DNA of 12,571 nucleotides from an uncultured Prevotella sp. (GCA_902495455.1 CABUXJ010000044.1:1-12571), one strand, 5' to 3'. Counted from the first letter of the stretch, positions 1-7,334 are shown. Program-made: numbers and translations. Notes: generated by a model from the sequence alone, not told the origin.

Positions 1-129
1 GTCGCGACCCTACGTTTGGGTGATGCATAAACGACAAAAGATATGTATAGAGGGTAGTTTGTGAAGGCCGTGCGCATCGGGACCGTGCGCAAAGAAAAAA
101 CGGCGGGCGAGGAGTGATGTAAAGAAATG

Positions 130-147
130 ATTGTTAATTTTAACAAT
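130..147. repeat. 18-base perfect palindrome
   Basis: The sequence attgttaa-tt-ttaacaat is a perfect 8+2+8 inverted repeat in an AT-rich patch next to GC-rich DNA. It could be a protein-binding site or a short RNA hairpin; nothing nearby decides which. Confidence 0.5.
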
Positions 148-233
148 TGGAAATGCTCCAAAAAAACGAGGAAAACGCCGTTTTCCGACCGCGGCGGCGT
201 CATTTTTTGTCTGCGGCGCGGAAGTTGTCTTGC

Positions 234-336
234 CGTAAGGGCCCCGTTGGTCTGCAGCGGCGTGCTCGTTGAGTTGCAACGGCGTGCTTGTTGCGATGCA
301 ACGGCGGCCCCGTTGCAATGCCGCGGGGCCCTTACG
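234..336. repeat. GC-rich repeat cluster: 13-bp inverted repeat enclosing direct repeats
   Basis: Arms cgtaaggggccccg-like: the bases cgtaagggccccg at 234-246 and their exact reverse complement at 324-336 bound the cluster. Between them lie two adjacent 22-base units at 258-279 and 280-301 that agree at 19 of 22 positions (both begin cggcgtgct and end tgcaa), followed by a shortened third unit at 302-318 (cggcg...gttgcaa). The 10-mer ggccccgttg also occurs twice, at 240-249 and 306-315. I see no coding potential. It resembles a lineage-specific intergenic repeat element, but the function is unknown. Confidence 0.7.
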
Positions 337-467
337 ACACGGGAAAAGCGGCGAAAAAGTTGCACACTTTGACGAAAACGTCCGTAACCTGCTGACGGTC
401 AGACAATAAAAGATGCACGCGCAAAACTCGCATATTTGAGACCGAGGGAGCTTTTCTCCGGAAAGTC

Positions 468-523
468 GTGTTAAATCGGAGGGCGTTTGTCAGAATAATT
501 CCGAGTTTTTAACACTCCTCCGA
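468..523. repeat. interlocked pair of inverted repeats (A-B-A'-B')
   Basis: Segment A (gtgttaaa, 468-475) is directly followed by B (tcggagg, 476-482). Further on, A' (tttaacac, 508-515) is followed after one base by B' (cctccga, 517-523). A pairs with A' and B with B', but the order is crossed, so the two stems cannot nest. With only 0 and 1 base as connecting loops a normal H-type pseudoknot seems sterically poor; mutually exclusive hairpins are more likely. Whether this region is transcribed is unknown. Confidence 0.5.
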
Positions 524-594
524 CCTCATTTTCGACCCCGCGGAGGCCTCCCGAGGCAGGACAAGTGTGCGGCGATGTCGTGATTTTAACTCTC

Positions 595-630
595 TTTAAC
601 CCGCCAAATAGATATTTTTTTGTACTTTCG
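595..630 (+). promoter_or_regulatory. probable Bacteroidetes-type promoter of the 7TM-HD gene
   Basis: TACTTTCG at 623-630 matches the -7 consensus TAnnTTTG at all but one fixed position. About 22 bases upstream is tttaac (595-600), a poor -33 element. Transcription would start near 634, giving a leader of roughly 70 bases before the ATG at 706. Weaker than the rimP and priA promoters in this window. Confidence 0.45.
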
Positions 631-705
631 CACCATCTTCCTGTATTATTGCCGGCATGCAGCGCCGACATGCGGATGTAGACAAAGGACAACAACACTT
701 GGATT

Positions 706-2769
706 ATGAGAAGAGCAAACATACTCACCGACTTCACCTGGAGCAGACTGCTCGTCAAGGTGGCCATCGTCATCGCCACCGTGACCGTGATTGTCTGGGT
801 AATGCCGGACGACAGCCGGACATACTTCCGCGTCGAGCAGGGCCGTCCCTGGCGTCACTCCGACCTCACCGCACCGTTCGACTTCCCCATCTACAAGTCG
901 GACAAGACCATCAAGAAGGAGCGCGACAGCCTCATGCGGCAGTATGAACCTTACTACAATCTCGACACCGAGACCGAGGGAAAACAGGTGCGCCGCTTCG
1001 TCGCCGACTTTTCCAAGGGCATACCCGGGCTGCCGGACGACTACATCAGCATCATCGCCAACCGGCTGAGACGCATCTATCAGCGTGGCGTAATGAACAC
1101 GACTGACTACAACAAGCTGCGCGCCGACACGTCGAAGATGGTGCGTGTGGTCAACGGAAAAAACGCCGCGAGCATACGTGTCATAAACATATATTCGGAG
1201 AAGGGCGCCTACGAGGAGCTCTTTCTCGACGAGATGCTCAGCCAGCACCGTCAGGCGCTGCAGAAGTGCAACCTCAACGACTACATCACGCCCAACCTCA
1301 TCTTCGACCAGACGCGCAGCGAAGCCAGTCTGACGGACCTCATGAACAGTGTGCCGCTGGCCAGCGGCGTGGCCCAGAAGGGGCAGAAGATCATCGGACG
1401 GGGTGACATCGTCGACGAAAACGCCTACCGCATAATCGAGTCTCTCAAGATGGAGAACGAACGGCGAAACAGCAACTCAAGCAAAATCGGACTGGTCACG
1501 ATGGGCGAGACCATCTATGTGGCGCTGCTCGTGCTCTGCTTCACCATCTACCTGAGCCTCTTCCGAAAAGACTACTTCGAGAAGACGCGAAGCATCGCGA
1601 TGCTCTACTCGCTCATCGTCATCTTCGTCATGTTCACCGCTCTGCTCGTGGGCAACTCCATCGGCCACGTCTACATCCTGCCCTACGCCATCGTGCCCAT
1701 CTTCGTCCGCGTCTTCATGGACTCGCGCACGGCCTTCATCACCCACTTCACGATGATACTCATCTGCGCCTGCATGCTGCAGTTTCCGTTCGACTTCATC
1801 GTCGTACAGACGGTGGCGGGTCTGGCGGCCATCTATTCGCTCCGCGAACTCCAATACCGCTCGCAGCTCTTCAAGACGGCCTTCATCGTCACCATCGTGA
1901 GCATGGCCATGCACGTGGCCTACGAGATGATGCGCGTGCCGACACTGGCGGATGTCGACACCGGCACACTCAACTACTTCATCGTCAACGGCACACTGCT
2001 GCTCTTCGCCTACCCCATGCTCTATCTCGTGGAAAAGATGTTCGGCTTCACCTCCGACATCACGCTCATCGAGCTGTCCAACACCAACAACGACCTGCTC
2101 AGACGCATGAGCGAGGTGGCGCCGGGCACATTCCAGCACTCCATACAGGTCGGCAATCTGGCCGCGGCGATAGCCAACAAGATCGGCGCAAAGAGCCAGC
2201 TCGTCCGCACGGGCGCGCTCTATCATGACATCGGCAAGATAACGTCACCGATATATTTCACCGAAAACCAGTCGGCCATCAATCCCCACGAGAACATGTC
2301 GTACATCGACAGCGCGCAGATCATCATCGGACATGTCACCGACGGACTCAAACTGGCGGAGAAATACAACCTTCCGACGGTCATCCGGGAGTTCATCAGC
2401 ACTCACCACGGACAGGGTAAGGCAAAATACTTCTACGTCAAATACAAGAACGAGCATCCAGACGACTACGTCGACGACCTGCTCTTCACCTACCCCGGGC
2501 CGAATCCCTTCACCCGCGAACAGGCCATCCTCATGATGGCCGACACCGTCGAGGCGGCTTCCCGCTCGCTCTCTGACTACACGGAGAAATCCATTCGAGA
2601 CCTCGTCAACCGTCTCGTCGACGGACAGCTGGCTGACGGATACTTCCGCGAGTGTCCCATCACGTTCCGGGACATCGCCTACGCCAAGACGGTCCTGATC
2701 GACAAGCTCAAGACTATCTATCATACGAGGGTGAGCTACCCGAAGGAGACACAACAAAAAAACGCATAA
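706..2769 (+). CDS. 7TM-HD (PgpH-like) membrane phosphohydrolase
   Basis: A 687-residue membrane protein of the family that includes Listeria PgpH, a c-di-AMP phosphodiesterase. One N-terminal membrane helix (about residues 14-33) is followed by a large extracytoplasmic region (about 35-265, the 7TMR-HDED-type domain). A bundle of hydrophobic helices lies at about 268-450 and a cytoplasmic HD domain at about 474-620. The HD metal ligands are visible: H478 (FQHSIQVGN), H507-D508 (YHDIGK), H543 (GHVTDG), H567-H568 (THHG) and D613 (MADTVEAA). The predicted reaction is hydrolysis of cyclic di-AMP to pApA; the family assignment is firm, the substrate is inferred from characterised homologues. Length is normal for the family and the frame is intact. 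The ATG at 706 is the first that leaves a clean N-terminal helix; no Shine-Dalgarno is seen. The gene is apparently monocistronic: a palindromic element begins 30 bases after the stop. Confidence 0.93.
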   Translation: MRRANILTDFTWSRLLVKVAIVIATVTVIVWVMPDDSRTYFRVEQGRPWRHSDLTAPFDFPIYKSDKTIKKERDSLMRQYEPYYNLDTETEGKQVRRFVADFSKGIPGLPDDYISIIANRLRRIYQRGVMNTTDYNKLRADTSKMVRVVNGKNAASIRVINIYSEKGAYEELFLDEMLSQHRQALQKCNLNDYITPNLIFDQTRSEASLTDLMNSVPLASGVAQKGQKIIGRGDIVDENAYRIIESLKMENERRNSNSSKIGLVTMGETIYVALLVLCFTIYLSLFRKDYFEKTRSIAMLYSLIVIFVMFTALLVGNSIGHVYILPYAIVPIFVRVFMDSRTAFITHFTMILICACMLQFPFDFIVVQTVAGLAAIYSLRELQYRSQLFKTAFIVTIVSMAMHVAYEMMRVPTLADVDTGTLNYFIVNGTLLLFAYPMLYLVEKMFGFTSDITLIELSNTNNDLLRRMSEVAPGTFQHSIQVGNLAAAIANKIGAKSQLVRTGALYHDIGKITSPIYFTENQSAINPHENMSYIDSAQIIIGHVTDGLKLAEKYNLPTVIREFISTHHGQGKAKYFYVKYKNEHPDDYVDDLLFTYPGPNPFTREQAILMMADTVEAASRSLSDYTEKSIRDLVNRLVDGQLADGYFRECPITFRDIAYAKTVLIDKLKTIYHTRVSYPKETQQKNA

Positions 2770-2776
2770 GGGAACT

Positions 2777-2796
2777 ACCTAAGACTCATCCCAACC
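2777..2796 (+). repeat. partial extra copy of the palindrome arm start
   Basis: These 20 bases match 4703-4722, the outer part of the left arm of the second palindromic element, with two C/T differences. They lie just upstream of the complete left arm of copy 1, suggesting a partial tandem duplication or a nested insertion at that end. Confidence 0.5.
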
Positions 2797-2798
2797 AC

Positions 2799-3017
2799 CC
2801 TAAAACCCACCCCAACCCTCCCAAAGGGAGGGAGCTTGAAATGTCTTCAAGGCGGACATTGACAGAGTAAGAGAAAACTTTAATAACAAAACATAAATAC
2901 ATCAAGGGCGCAAAGAAATTCCAAGAGACAGTCTTTGCGCCCTTGATGTATTTATGCAACACCCTCGAAAGCATATCAAGCTCCCTCCCTTCGGGAGGAT
3001 TGGGGTGTTTTTTTAGG
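2799..3017. repeat. composite palindromic element, copy 1
   Basis: About 219 bases. Outer arms at 2808-2839 and 2976-3007 are inverted complements over 32 bases with two mismatches, and after a small internal loop the pairing continues as cctaaaa (2799-2805) with ttttagg (3011-3017). Each arm contains its own mini-palindrome of ccctccc/gggaggg type. Inside lie a small hairpin (aatgtc 2840-2845, gacatt 2855-2860) and a long hairpin whose 25-base stems (2892-2916 and 2932-2956) are perfectly complementary around a 15-base loop. No ORF is conserved between copies, so it is non-autonomous or purely structural. It begins 30 bases after the 7TM-HD stop and ends in a T-run (3008-3014), so it may also end transcription. 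It is homologous to, and in the same orientation as, the copy at 4694-4920. Confidence 0.85.
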
Positions 3018-3078
3018 CTTGCCCGTTAATTCATGTTAACAAAACAGCGGTTTTATCGGAAATATAGAACAGATTTGT

Positions 3079-3086
3079 TACCTTTG
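3079..3086 (+). promoter_or_regulatory. -7 promoter box of the OmpP1/FadL gene
   Basis: TACCTTTG is an exact match to the Bacteroidetes -7 consensus TAnnTTTG. No clear TTG/TTTG -33 element is found at the usual distance (only a T-rich patch at 3051-3055). The predicted start near 3090 leaves a leader of only about 17 bases before the ATG at 3107. Confidence 0.65.
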
Positions 3087-3106
3087 CGGCCAATTATTAA
3101 ACAATA

Positions 3107-4687
3107 ATGAGAATGAAGACGTTAAGAATCGCCGCCATAGCCATCTCACTGGCCGCGGCTGAATCCGCCCTCGCAGGCGGTCTGTTGACAAACACAAACC
3201 AGAACATAGCCTTCCTGCGCAATCCTGCGCGCGACGGTGCCATAGGCATAGACGGCGTATACAGCAACCCCGCGGGCGTGGCTTTCCTCGGTGACGGACT
3301 CCATCTGTCCATCAACCTGCAGAACGCCCACCAGACCCGCACCGTGACAACAGGTTTCCCCCTGTTTGTCTACAACGCTAACAACCCCGGCCAGACAAGC
3401 CGGAAATTCAAGGGAGACGCCGACGCTCCCATCATTCCGTCGATACAGGCGGCATGGAACAAGGGTAAATGGAGCCTCCAGTTTGGCTTCGCCATCACCG
3501 GCGGCGGCGGCAAATGTGAGTTTGACGGCGGCCTCGGCTCGTTTGAACAGGTGGTCGCAAGCCTCCCCGCAATGGCTAAGGACCTCAACGCGGCATTTGC
3601 CGGCATCGGCAAGCTGGACCCCTCTTCGCCTTTCGCAAACGAACAGTTGGGCAACGGCTATGCCTATGATTCCTACATGCGCGGCCGTCAGTATTACTAC
3701 GGATTCACGCTCGGAGCCGCCCGCAAGCTGACGGACAACCTGTCGGTCTACGGTGGTCTGCGCATGCTCTACGGCACGTCAAACTACTACGGATACGTCA
3801 AAAACATAAGAGTGGAAAGCGCTATACACGGCATGGCCAACGCGCCGAAGCATTTCGGAGAAGTGCAGCTGGAGCTGGCGAAATATAGCGGTATCGCAGC
3901 CACAAAAGCGGAACAGGCACAGGCTGCCAGTGACGCATACGCAGCAGCCGGCGACGCACAGACAGCAGCAATCTATGCCGCAGCAGCAGCTCAGGCACGA
4001 AACGCAGCCGAAGCTCTCGGCAAAGGTGCCGCCGGAGCTAATCAGCTCGCAAGCAGCACGCAGGACATCGAGCTGAACTGCGACCAGACGGGCTGGGGCA
4101 TCGCTCCCATCATCGGTGTCGACTATAAGGCGGGCCGTCTGAACCTCGCTGCAAAATATGAGTTCAAAACCCGTATGCGCCTGAAGAACAAGTCGGCCAA
4201 CAGCGAGAGCGCCAAAGGCATCGCCTTGCTGGACAAGTTTGCCGACGGCAACAAGGTCGCAGAGGACTCACCGGCACTACTGACGGTCGGTGCGCAGTAT
4301 GAAGTGACTGACGATCTGCGCGTGATGGCCGGCTGGCACCACTACTTCGACGTCGACACAAAGCAATATACGAAGGACATGCTCAGCGACAGCAACGAAT
4401 ATCTGTTCGGTGCCGAGTATGACATCTGCGACATCCTGCAGGTCAGCGCGGGCGCGCAGCGCACTGCCTACGGCATGAAGGATGCGGGAATGAACGACAT
4501 CAGCTTCAACGTCAGCTCATGGTCGTTCGGTCTCGGCGTGGGCGTGAAAGTCTCGGAAAAGGTCAAAATCAACGCCGCCTACTTCCAGACTCTCTACGAC
4601 GACTACAACAAGACGGAGGCCGTCGTGACCAACAGCTTCACGCGCACGAACCGCGTGCTGGGTCTCGGAGTGGATCTGAAGCTATGA
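3107..4687 (+). CDS. OmpP1/FadL/TodX-family outer-membrane protein
   Basis: A 526-residue predicted outer-membrane beta-barrel of the family that transports long-chain fatty acids or other hydrophobic compounds (FadL, TodX). Residues 1-23 form a signal peptide: basic start MRMKTLR, a hydrophobic core, and a likely cut after ALA. The family-typical NPAG segment is at residues 54-57 (SNPAGVAFLGDGLHLSI), followed by alternating amphipathic strands with Gly/Tyr/aromatic residues up to the C-terminal LGLGVDLKL. The last residue is Leu rather than the usual Phe/aromatic of many barrels. An alanine-rich stretch (about residues 259-318) interrupts the barrel and probably forms a helical loop. A second ATG at 3113 is possible and would shorten the signal by two residues. 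The gene is flanked on both sides by copies of the same palindromic element. Family is confident; the transported compound is unknown. Confidence 0.88.
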   Translation: MRMKTLRIAAIAISLAAAESALAGGLLTNTNQNIAFLRNPARDGAIGIDGVYSNPAGVAFLGDGLHLSINLQNAHQTRTVTTGFPLFVYNANNPGQTSRKFKGDADAPIIPSIQAAWNKGKWSLQFGFAITGGGGKCEFDGGLGSFEQVVASLPAMAKDLNAAFAGIGKLDPSSPFANEQLGNGYAYDSYMRGRQYYYGFTLGAARKLTDNLSVYGGLRMLYGTSNYYGYVKNIRVESAIHGMANAPKHFGEVQLELAKYSGIAATKAEQAQAASDAYAAAGDAQTAAIYAAAAAQARNAAEALGKGAAGANQLASSTQDIELNCDQTGWGIAPIIGVDYKAGRLNLAAKYEFKTRMRLKNKSANSESAKGIALLDKFADGNKVAEDSPALLTVGAQYEVTDDLRVMAGWHHYFDVDTKQYTKDMLSDSNEYLFGAEYDICDILQVSAGAQRTAYGMKDAGMNDISFNVSSWSFGLGVGVKVSEKVKINAAYFQTLYDDYNKTEAVVTNSFTRTNRVLGLGVDLKL

Positions 4688-4693
4688 GAACCC

Positions 4694-4920
4694 AACCAAA
4701 CGACCTAAGACCCACCCCAACCCTCCCGAAGGGAGGGAGCTTGAAATGTCTTCAAGACAGGACATTGATAGAGTAAGAGTAAAAATATAAATACAGCAAT
4801 GGCACAAAGAATATCTATTGGTATTTCTTTGCGCCATTGCTGCATTTATATTCACCCCTCAAAAGCATATCAAGCTCCCTCCCTTCGGGAGGGTTGGGGT
4901 GGGTCTTAGGTCTTTTGGTT
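4694..4920. repeat. composite palindromic element, copy 2
   Basis: About 227 bases. Outer arms at 4694-4744 and 4870-4920 are inverted complements over 51 bases with a single mismatch (4701/4913). Inside are a small hairpin (aatgtc 4745-4750, gacatt 4761-4766) and a long hairpin (4784-4811 with 4825-4852) with two A/C mismatches. It fills nearly all of the gap between two convergent genes, starting 6 bases past the OmpP1 stop and ending 9 bases before the priA stop. In that position it could serve as a two-way terminator, although no long T-run follows it on either side. It is the same element and orientation as 2799-3017. Confidence 0.88.
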
Positions 4921-4929
4921 TTCGGTCCT

Positions 4930-7203
4930 TCATCCCGGGTCCACATCATAATACATCATCACCGAGGTGTAACGTTTGTCCTTGGCGAGGCTCTGTTGGG
5001 CCATGCGGAGATATTCGCGGACACGGGGCAGGTCTATCGAGTTCTCAAGTTTGAGAACAATCTTCCGTATGCTCAGCGTCTTCACACGTGCCACCGACGG
5101 TTTGTCGGGGCCGAGAACACGCGCTCCGAACCACTGGCGGAGCCAGGCGGCGAGCTGCAGAGCGGCTGCCGTGACAGTGTCGTCGTGACGGTGTTTGAGG
5201 TATATATATATAAGGTGGGTGTACGGCGGATAGCGGAAAGCAAGCCTTTCCTCGGCTATGTCGCGGTAGAGAGATGTGTAGTCGTTGGCCACTACCTGCC
5301 GTATGACAGGCAGTTCGGGACTCATCGTCTGCAAAATCACCAGGCCGCGACGGCCACGGCGGCCCGCACGGCCGCTCACCTGAGCCATCATCATGTATGC
5401 CTGCTCGTATGCCCGGAAGTCGGGATAGCTCAGCATAGTGTCGGCGCTGAGTATGCCGACGACGCTGACGCGGGCGAAATCCAATCCCTTGCTGACCATC
5501 TGGGTGCCGATGAGAATGTCGGTGCGGCCTTCGGCGAAGTCACCGATGATGCGTTCGTAGGCATTGCGTGTCCGCGTCGTGTCGAGATCCATGCGCGCCA
5601 CACGTGCCTCGGGGAATATGTCGCGCACGATGTCCTCTATCTTCTCCGTGCCGAAACCGCGCGTCCGCAGTTCGCGGCTGCCGCAGGCGGGACATTCCGA
5701 CGGCACGGGCGTCGTCGCGCCACAGTAGTGGCACGTCAGCTGGTTCATGCTCCGGTGGAGCGTCAGGCTCACGTCGCAACTGTTGCAACGCGGCACCCAA
5801 CCGCATTGGCGGCACTCTATCATCGGTGCGAAGCCGCGGCGGTTCTGGAACAGTATGGCCTGTTCGCCGCGTTCCAAAGCCTCTCTCACTCTGGCAAGGA
5901 GCAGCGGAGAGAACGGGCCGTGCATCATCCGGCGGTGACGGAGGTCGCGGACGTCGACAATCTGTATCTCGGGGAGCTCGACGCCCTGATAGCGAGTCGT
6001 GAGAGTGACCAGCCCGTACTTGCCCTTCACGGCGTTGTGGTAAGTCTCCATCGACGGCGTCGCCGTGCCGAGCAATGTCTTTGCCCCTGACATAGAGGCC
6101 AGCATGATGGCGGCCGAGCGGGCATGATAGCGCGGCGCGGGGTCCTGCTGCTTGTAGCTGGACTCATGCTCCTCGTCGACGATGACCAGACCGAGCCGCC
6201 GGAATGGCAGCAGGACGGCCGAACGGGCACCGAGAATGATGTCGTAGGGGGCGGCGGAGAGCTGCTTGCGCCATATCTCGACGCGCTCCGCATCGGAATA
6301 TTTCGAGTGGTAAATGCCAAGACGGCAGCCGAACACGCGCCGCAGACGGTCCATCATCTGCACCGTCAGAGCTATCTCGGGCAGCAGATAGAGCACCTGT
6401 CGGCCGGCTTCGAGTTCGCGTTGGATGAGATGAATATATATTTCGGTCTTGCCGCTCGACGTAACTCCGTGGAGCAGCGTGACGTTTTTGCTGAGGAAAG
6501 AAAACAGGATGGCGTTGTAGGCGTCCTGTTGCGGTTGGCTCAACTGACGCATATTATCCGGACACGGGGCGCCGCCGGAGTTGAGACGGCCGACCTCGCG
6601 GGTGTATGTCTCTAAGACGCCGCGCTTGACGAGGGCCGTGACGGAAGCCAGATTGGCGTGAGAGACGTTCATGAGCTCTTCCCGCGTTATCTCCACCGGC
6701 GGCGTCTGAGGATTGTCTCCGCGCAGCGTGTCCCAATGGGAGAGCGCGAGATAGGACGTGAGAACCGCCATCTGACGGTCAGCCCGACGGAGCATGTCCA
6801 TCGCGATGTGGAGCGCGCGCTCCGTGCGATATGGCGGCGTGAGGCGGACATACAGTTCCGTGCGTGGCCGATAGCCGTCCTCGTCTTTCAGTCCGGAAGG
6901 CAACGCAGCTTTCATGACCTCACCGATGGGCGACATATAGTAGTCGGCTATCCACTGCCAAAGACGATATTGTCCGTCCGTGATGCACTCCTCTGCGTCC
7001 GGTACCCGCGTCACGGGTTTGACCTCATAGCCCTCGGGGGCCTCATCATGCACTCGCACGACGACTCCCATATATGTCTTACTACGGCCGAAGGGCACGA
7101 CCACACGCATGCCAAAGCGCGCCACGCCTTCCAACGACGGTGGCACAGAGTAGGTGAACAGCCCTTCAAGGGGCAGCGGTAGGATTACGTCTGCGTATCT
7201 CAT
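4930..7203 (-). CDS. priA: primosomal protein N', replication restart helicase PriA
   Basis: A 757-residue superfamily 2 DNA helicase that recognises stalled forks and reloads the replicative helicase. The N-terminal DNA-binding domain begins MRYADVILPLPLEGLFTYSVP and includes the conserved VVPFGRSKTYMGVV. Walker A is GVTSSGKT at residues 246-253 and the DEEH box is at 343-346. Eight cysteines in four CxxC-like pairs (C464, C467, C473, C476, C491, C494, C504, C507) form the two zinc-binding sites. Downstream come GTQMVSKGLDF and the arginine-finger segment QVSGRAGRRGR. The frame can be opened 12 codons further upstream, to a TTG at 7237-7239, but that TTG lies inside a promoter box and the family N-terminus matches the ATG at 7203. 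Same strand as the rimP-nusA-infB operon but with its own promoter; it converges on the OmpP1 gene. Confidence 0.96.
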   Translation of the reverse strand: MRYADVILPLPLEGLFTYSVPPSLEGVARFGMRVVVPFGRSKTYMGVVVRVHDEAPEGYEVKPVTRVPDAEECITDGQYRLWQWIADYYMSPIGEVMKAALPSGLKDEDGYRPRTELYVRLTPPYRTERALHIAMDMLRRADRQMAVLTSYLALSHWDTLRGDNPQTPPVEITREELMNVSHANLASVTALVKRGVLETYTREVGRLNSGGAPCPDNMRQLSQPQQDAYNAILFSFLSKNVTLLHGVTSSGKTEIYIHLIQRELEAGRQVLYLLPEIALTVQMMDRLRRVFGCRLGIYHSKYSDAERVEIWRKQLSAAPYDIILGARSAVLLPFRRLGLVIVDEEHESSYKQQDPAPRYHARSAAIMLASMSGAKTLLGTATPSMETYHNAVKGKYGLVTLTTRYQGVELPEIQIVDVRDLRHRRMMHGPFSPLLLARVREALERGEQAILFQNRRGFAPMIECRQCGWVPRCNSCDVSLTLHRSMNQLTCHYCGATTPVPSECPACGSRELRTRGFGTEKIEDIVRDIFPEARVARMDLDTTRTRNAYERIIGDFAEGRTDILIGTQMVSKGLDFARVSVVGILSADTMLSYPDFRAYEQAYMMMAQVSGRAGRRGRRGLVILQTMSPELPVIRQVVANDYTSLYRDIAEERLAFRYPPYTHLIYIYLKHRHDDTVTAAALQLAAWLRQWFGARVLGPDKPSVARVKTLSIRKIVLKLENSIDLPRVREYLRMAQQSLAKDKRYTSVMMYYDVDPG

Positions 7204-7209
7204 CACGTG

Positions 7210-7244
7210 CAAAGATACGGCTTTAGCCACGAATAACAAAGATA
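7210..7244 (-). promoter_or_regulatory. priA promoter, overlapping boxes
   Basis: On the minus strand TATCTTTG (7217-7210) matches TAnnTTTG exactly, and TTTG (7240-7237) lies 19 bases upstream as the -33 element. That same TTTG ends a second exact TATCTTTG at 7244-7237, whose own -33 element is unclear. The downstream promoter would start transcription within a few bases of the ATG at 7203, giving a leader of almost zero length. Confidence 0.7.
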
Positions 7245-7334
7245 TACCACGCTTTTTTCAGAACGTCTGCGGCATGAATGAATAGATAAGACAGGCATAT
7301 ACATTATATATATAACCTCATACAATACATACGA

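Larger units (their letters stand above)
1..622. other. non-coding region rich in repeats
   Basis: No convincing gene is visible here on either strand. The open frames present (about 80-100 codons) have Arg/Cys/Pro-rich translations with no recognisable motif and overlap repeats. No tRNA or rRNA pattern was seen. The stretch contains an 18-base palindrome at 130-147, a GC-rich repeat cluster at 234-336, an interlocked repeat pair at 468-523 and a 10-base palindrome (ggaggcctcc) at 542-551. The upstream neighbour is outside the window, so part of this could be its regulatory region. Confidence 0.6.

Noticed and set aside
68..91. Repeated 9-mer ccgtgcgca near the left edge
   Set aside because: Only two short copies (68-76, 83-91) without further structure or a nearby gene start.
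234..336. Possible CRISPR array
   Set aside because: The 22-base units are directly adjacent with no unique spacers, too few in number, and no cas genes are in view.
127..372. 81-codon plus-strand frame in the left non-coding region
   Set aside because: It is made largely of the GC-rich repeat cluster, with a Cys/Arg-rich translation and no family resemblance.
646..1248. 200-codon minus-strand frame opposite the start of the 7TM-HD gene
   Set aside because: Shadow of a well-supported gene with no motif of its own; it also covers that gene's promoter region.
2841..2870. Small peptide beginning MSSR inside the palindromic elements
   Set aside because: Both copies have an ATG at the same place, but the frames diverge after four residues because of an indel and stop at different points, so no peptide is conserved.
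4837..6090. Long open frame (417 codons) on the plus strand opposite priA
   Set aside because: It lies antisense to an intact, motif-rich priA; its translation has no recognisable motif and it runs through the palindromic element. It is an effect of GC-biased third positions.
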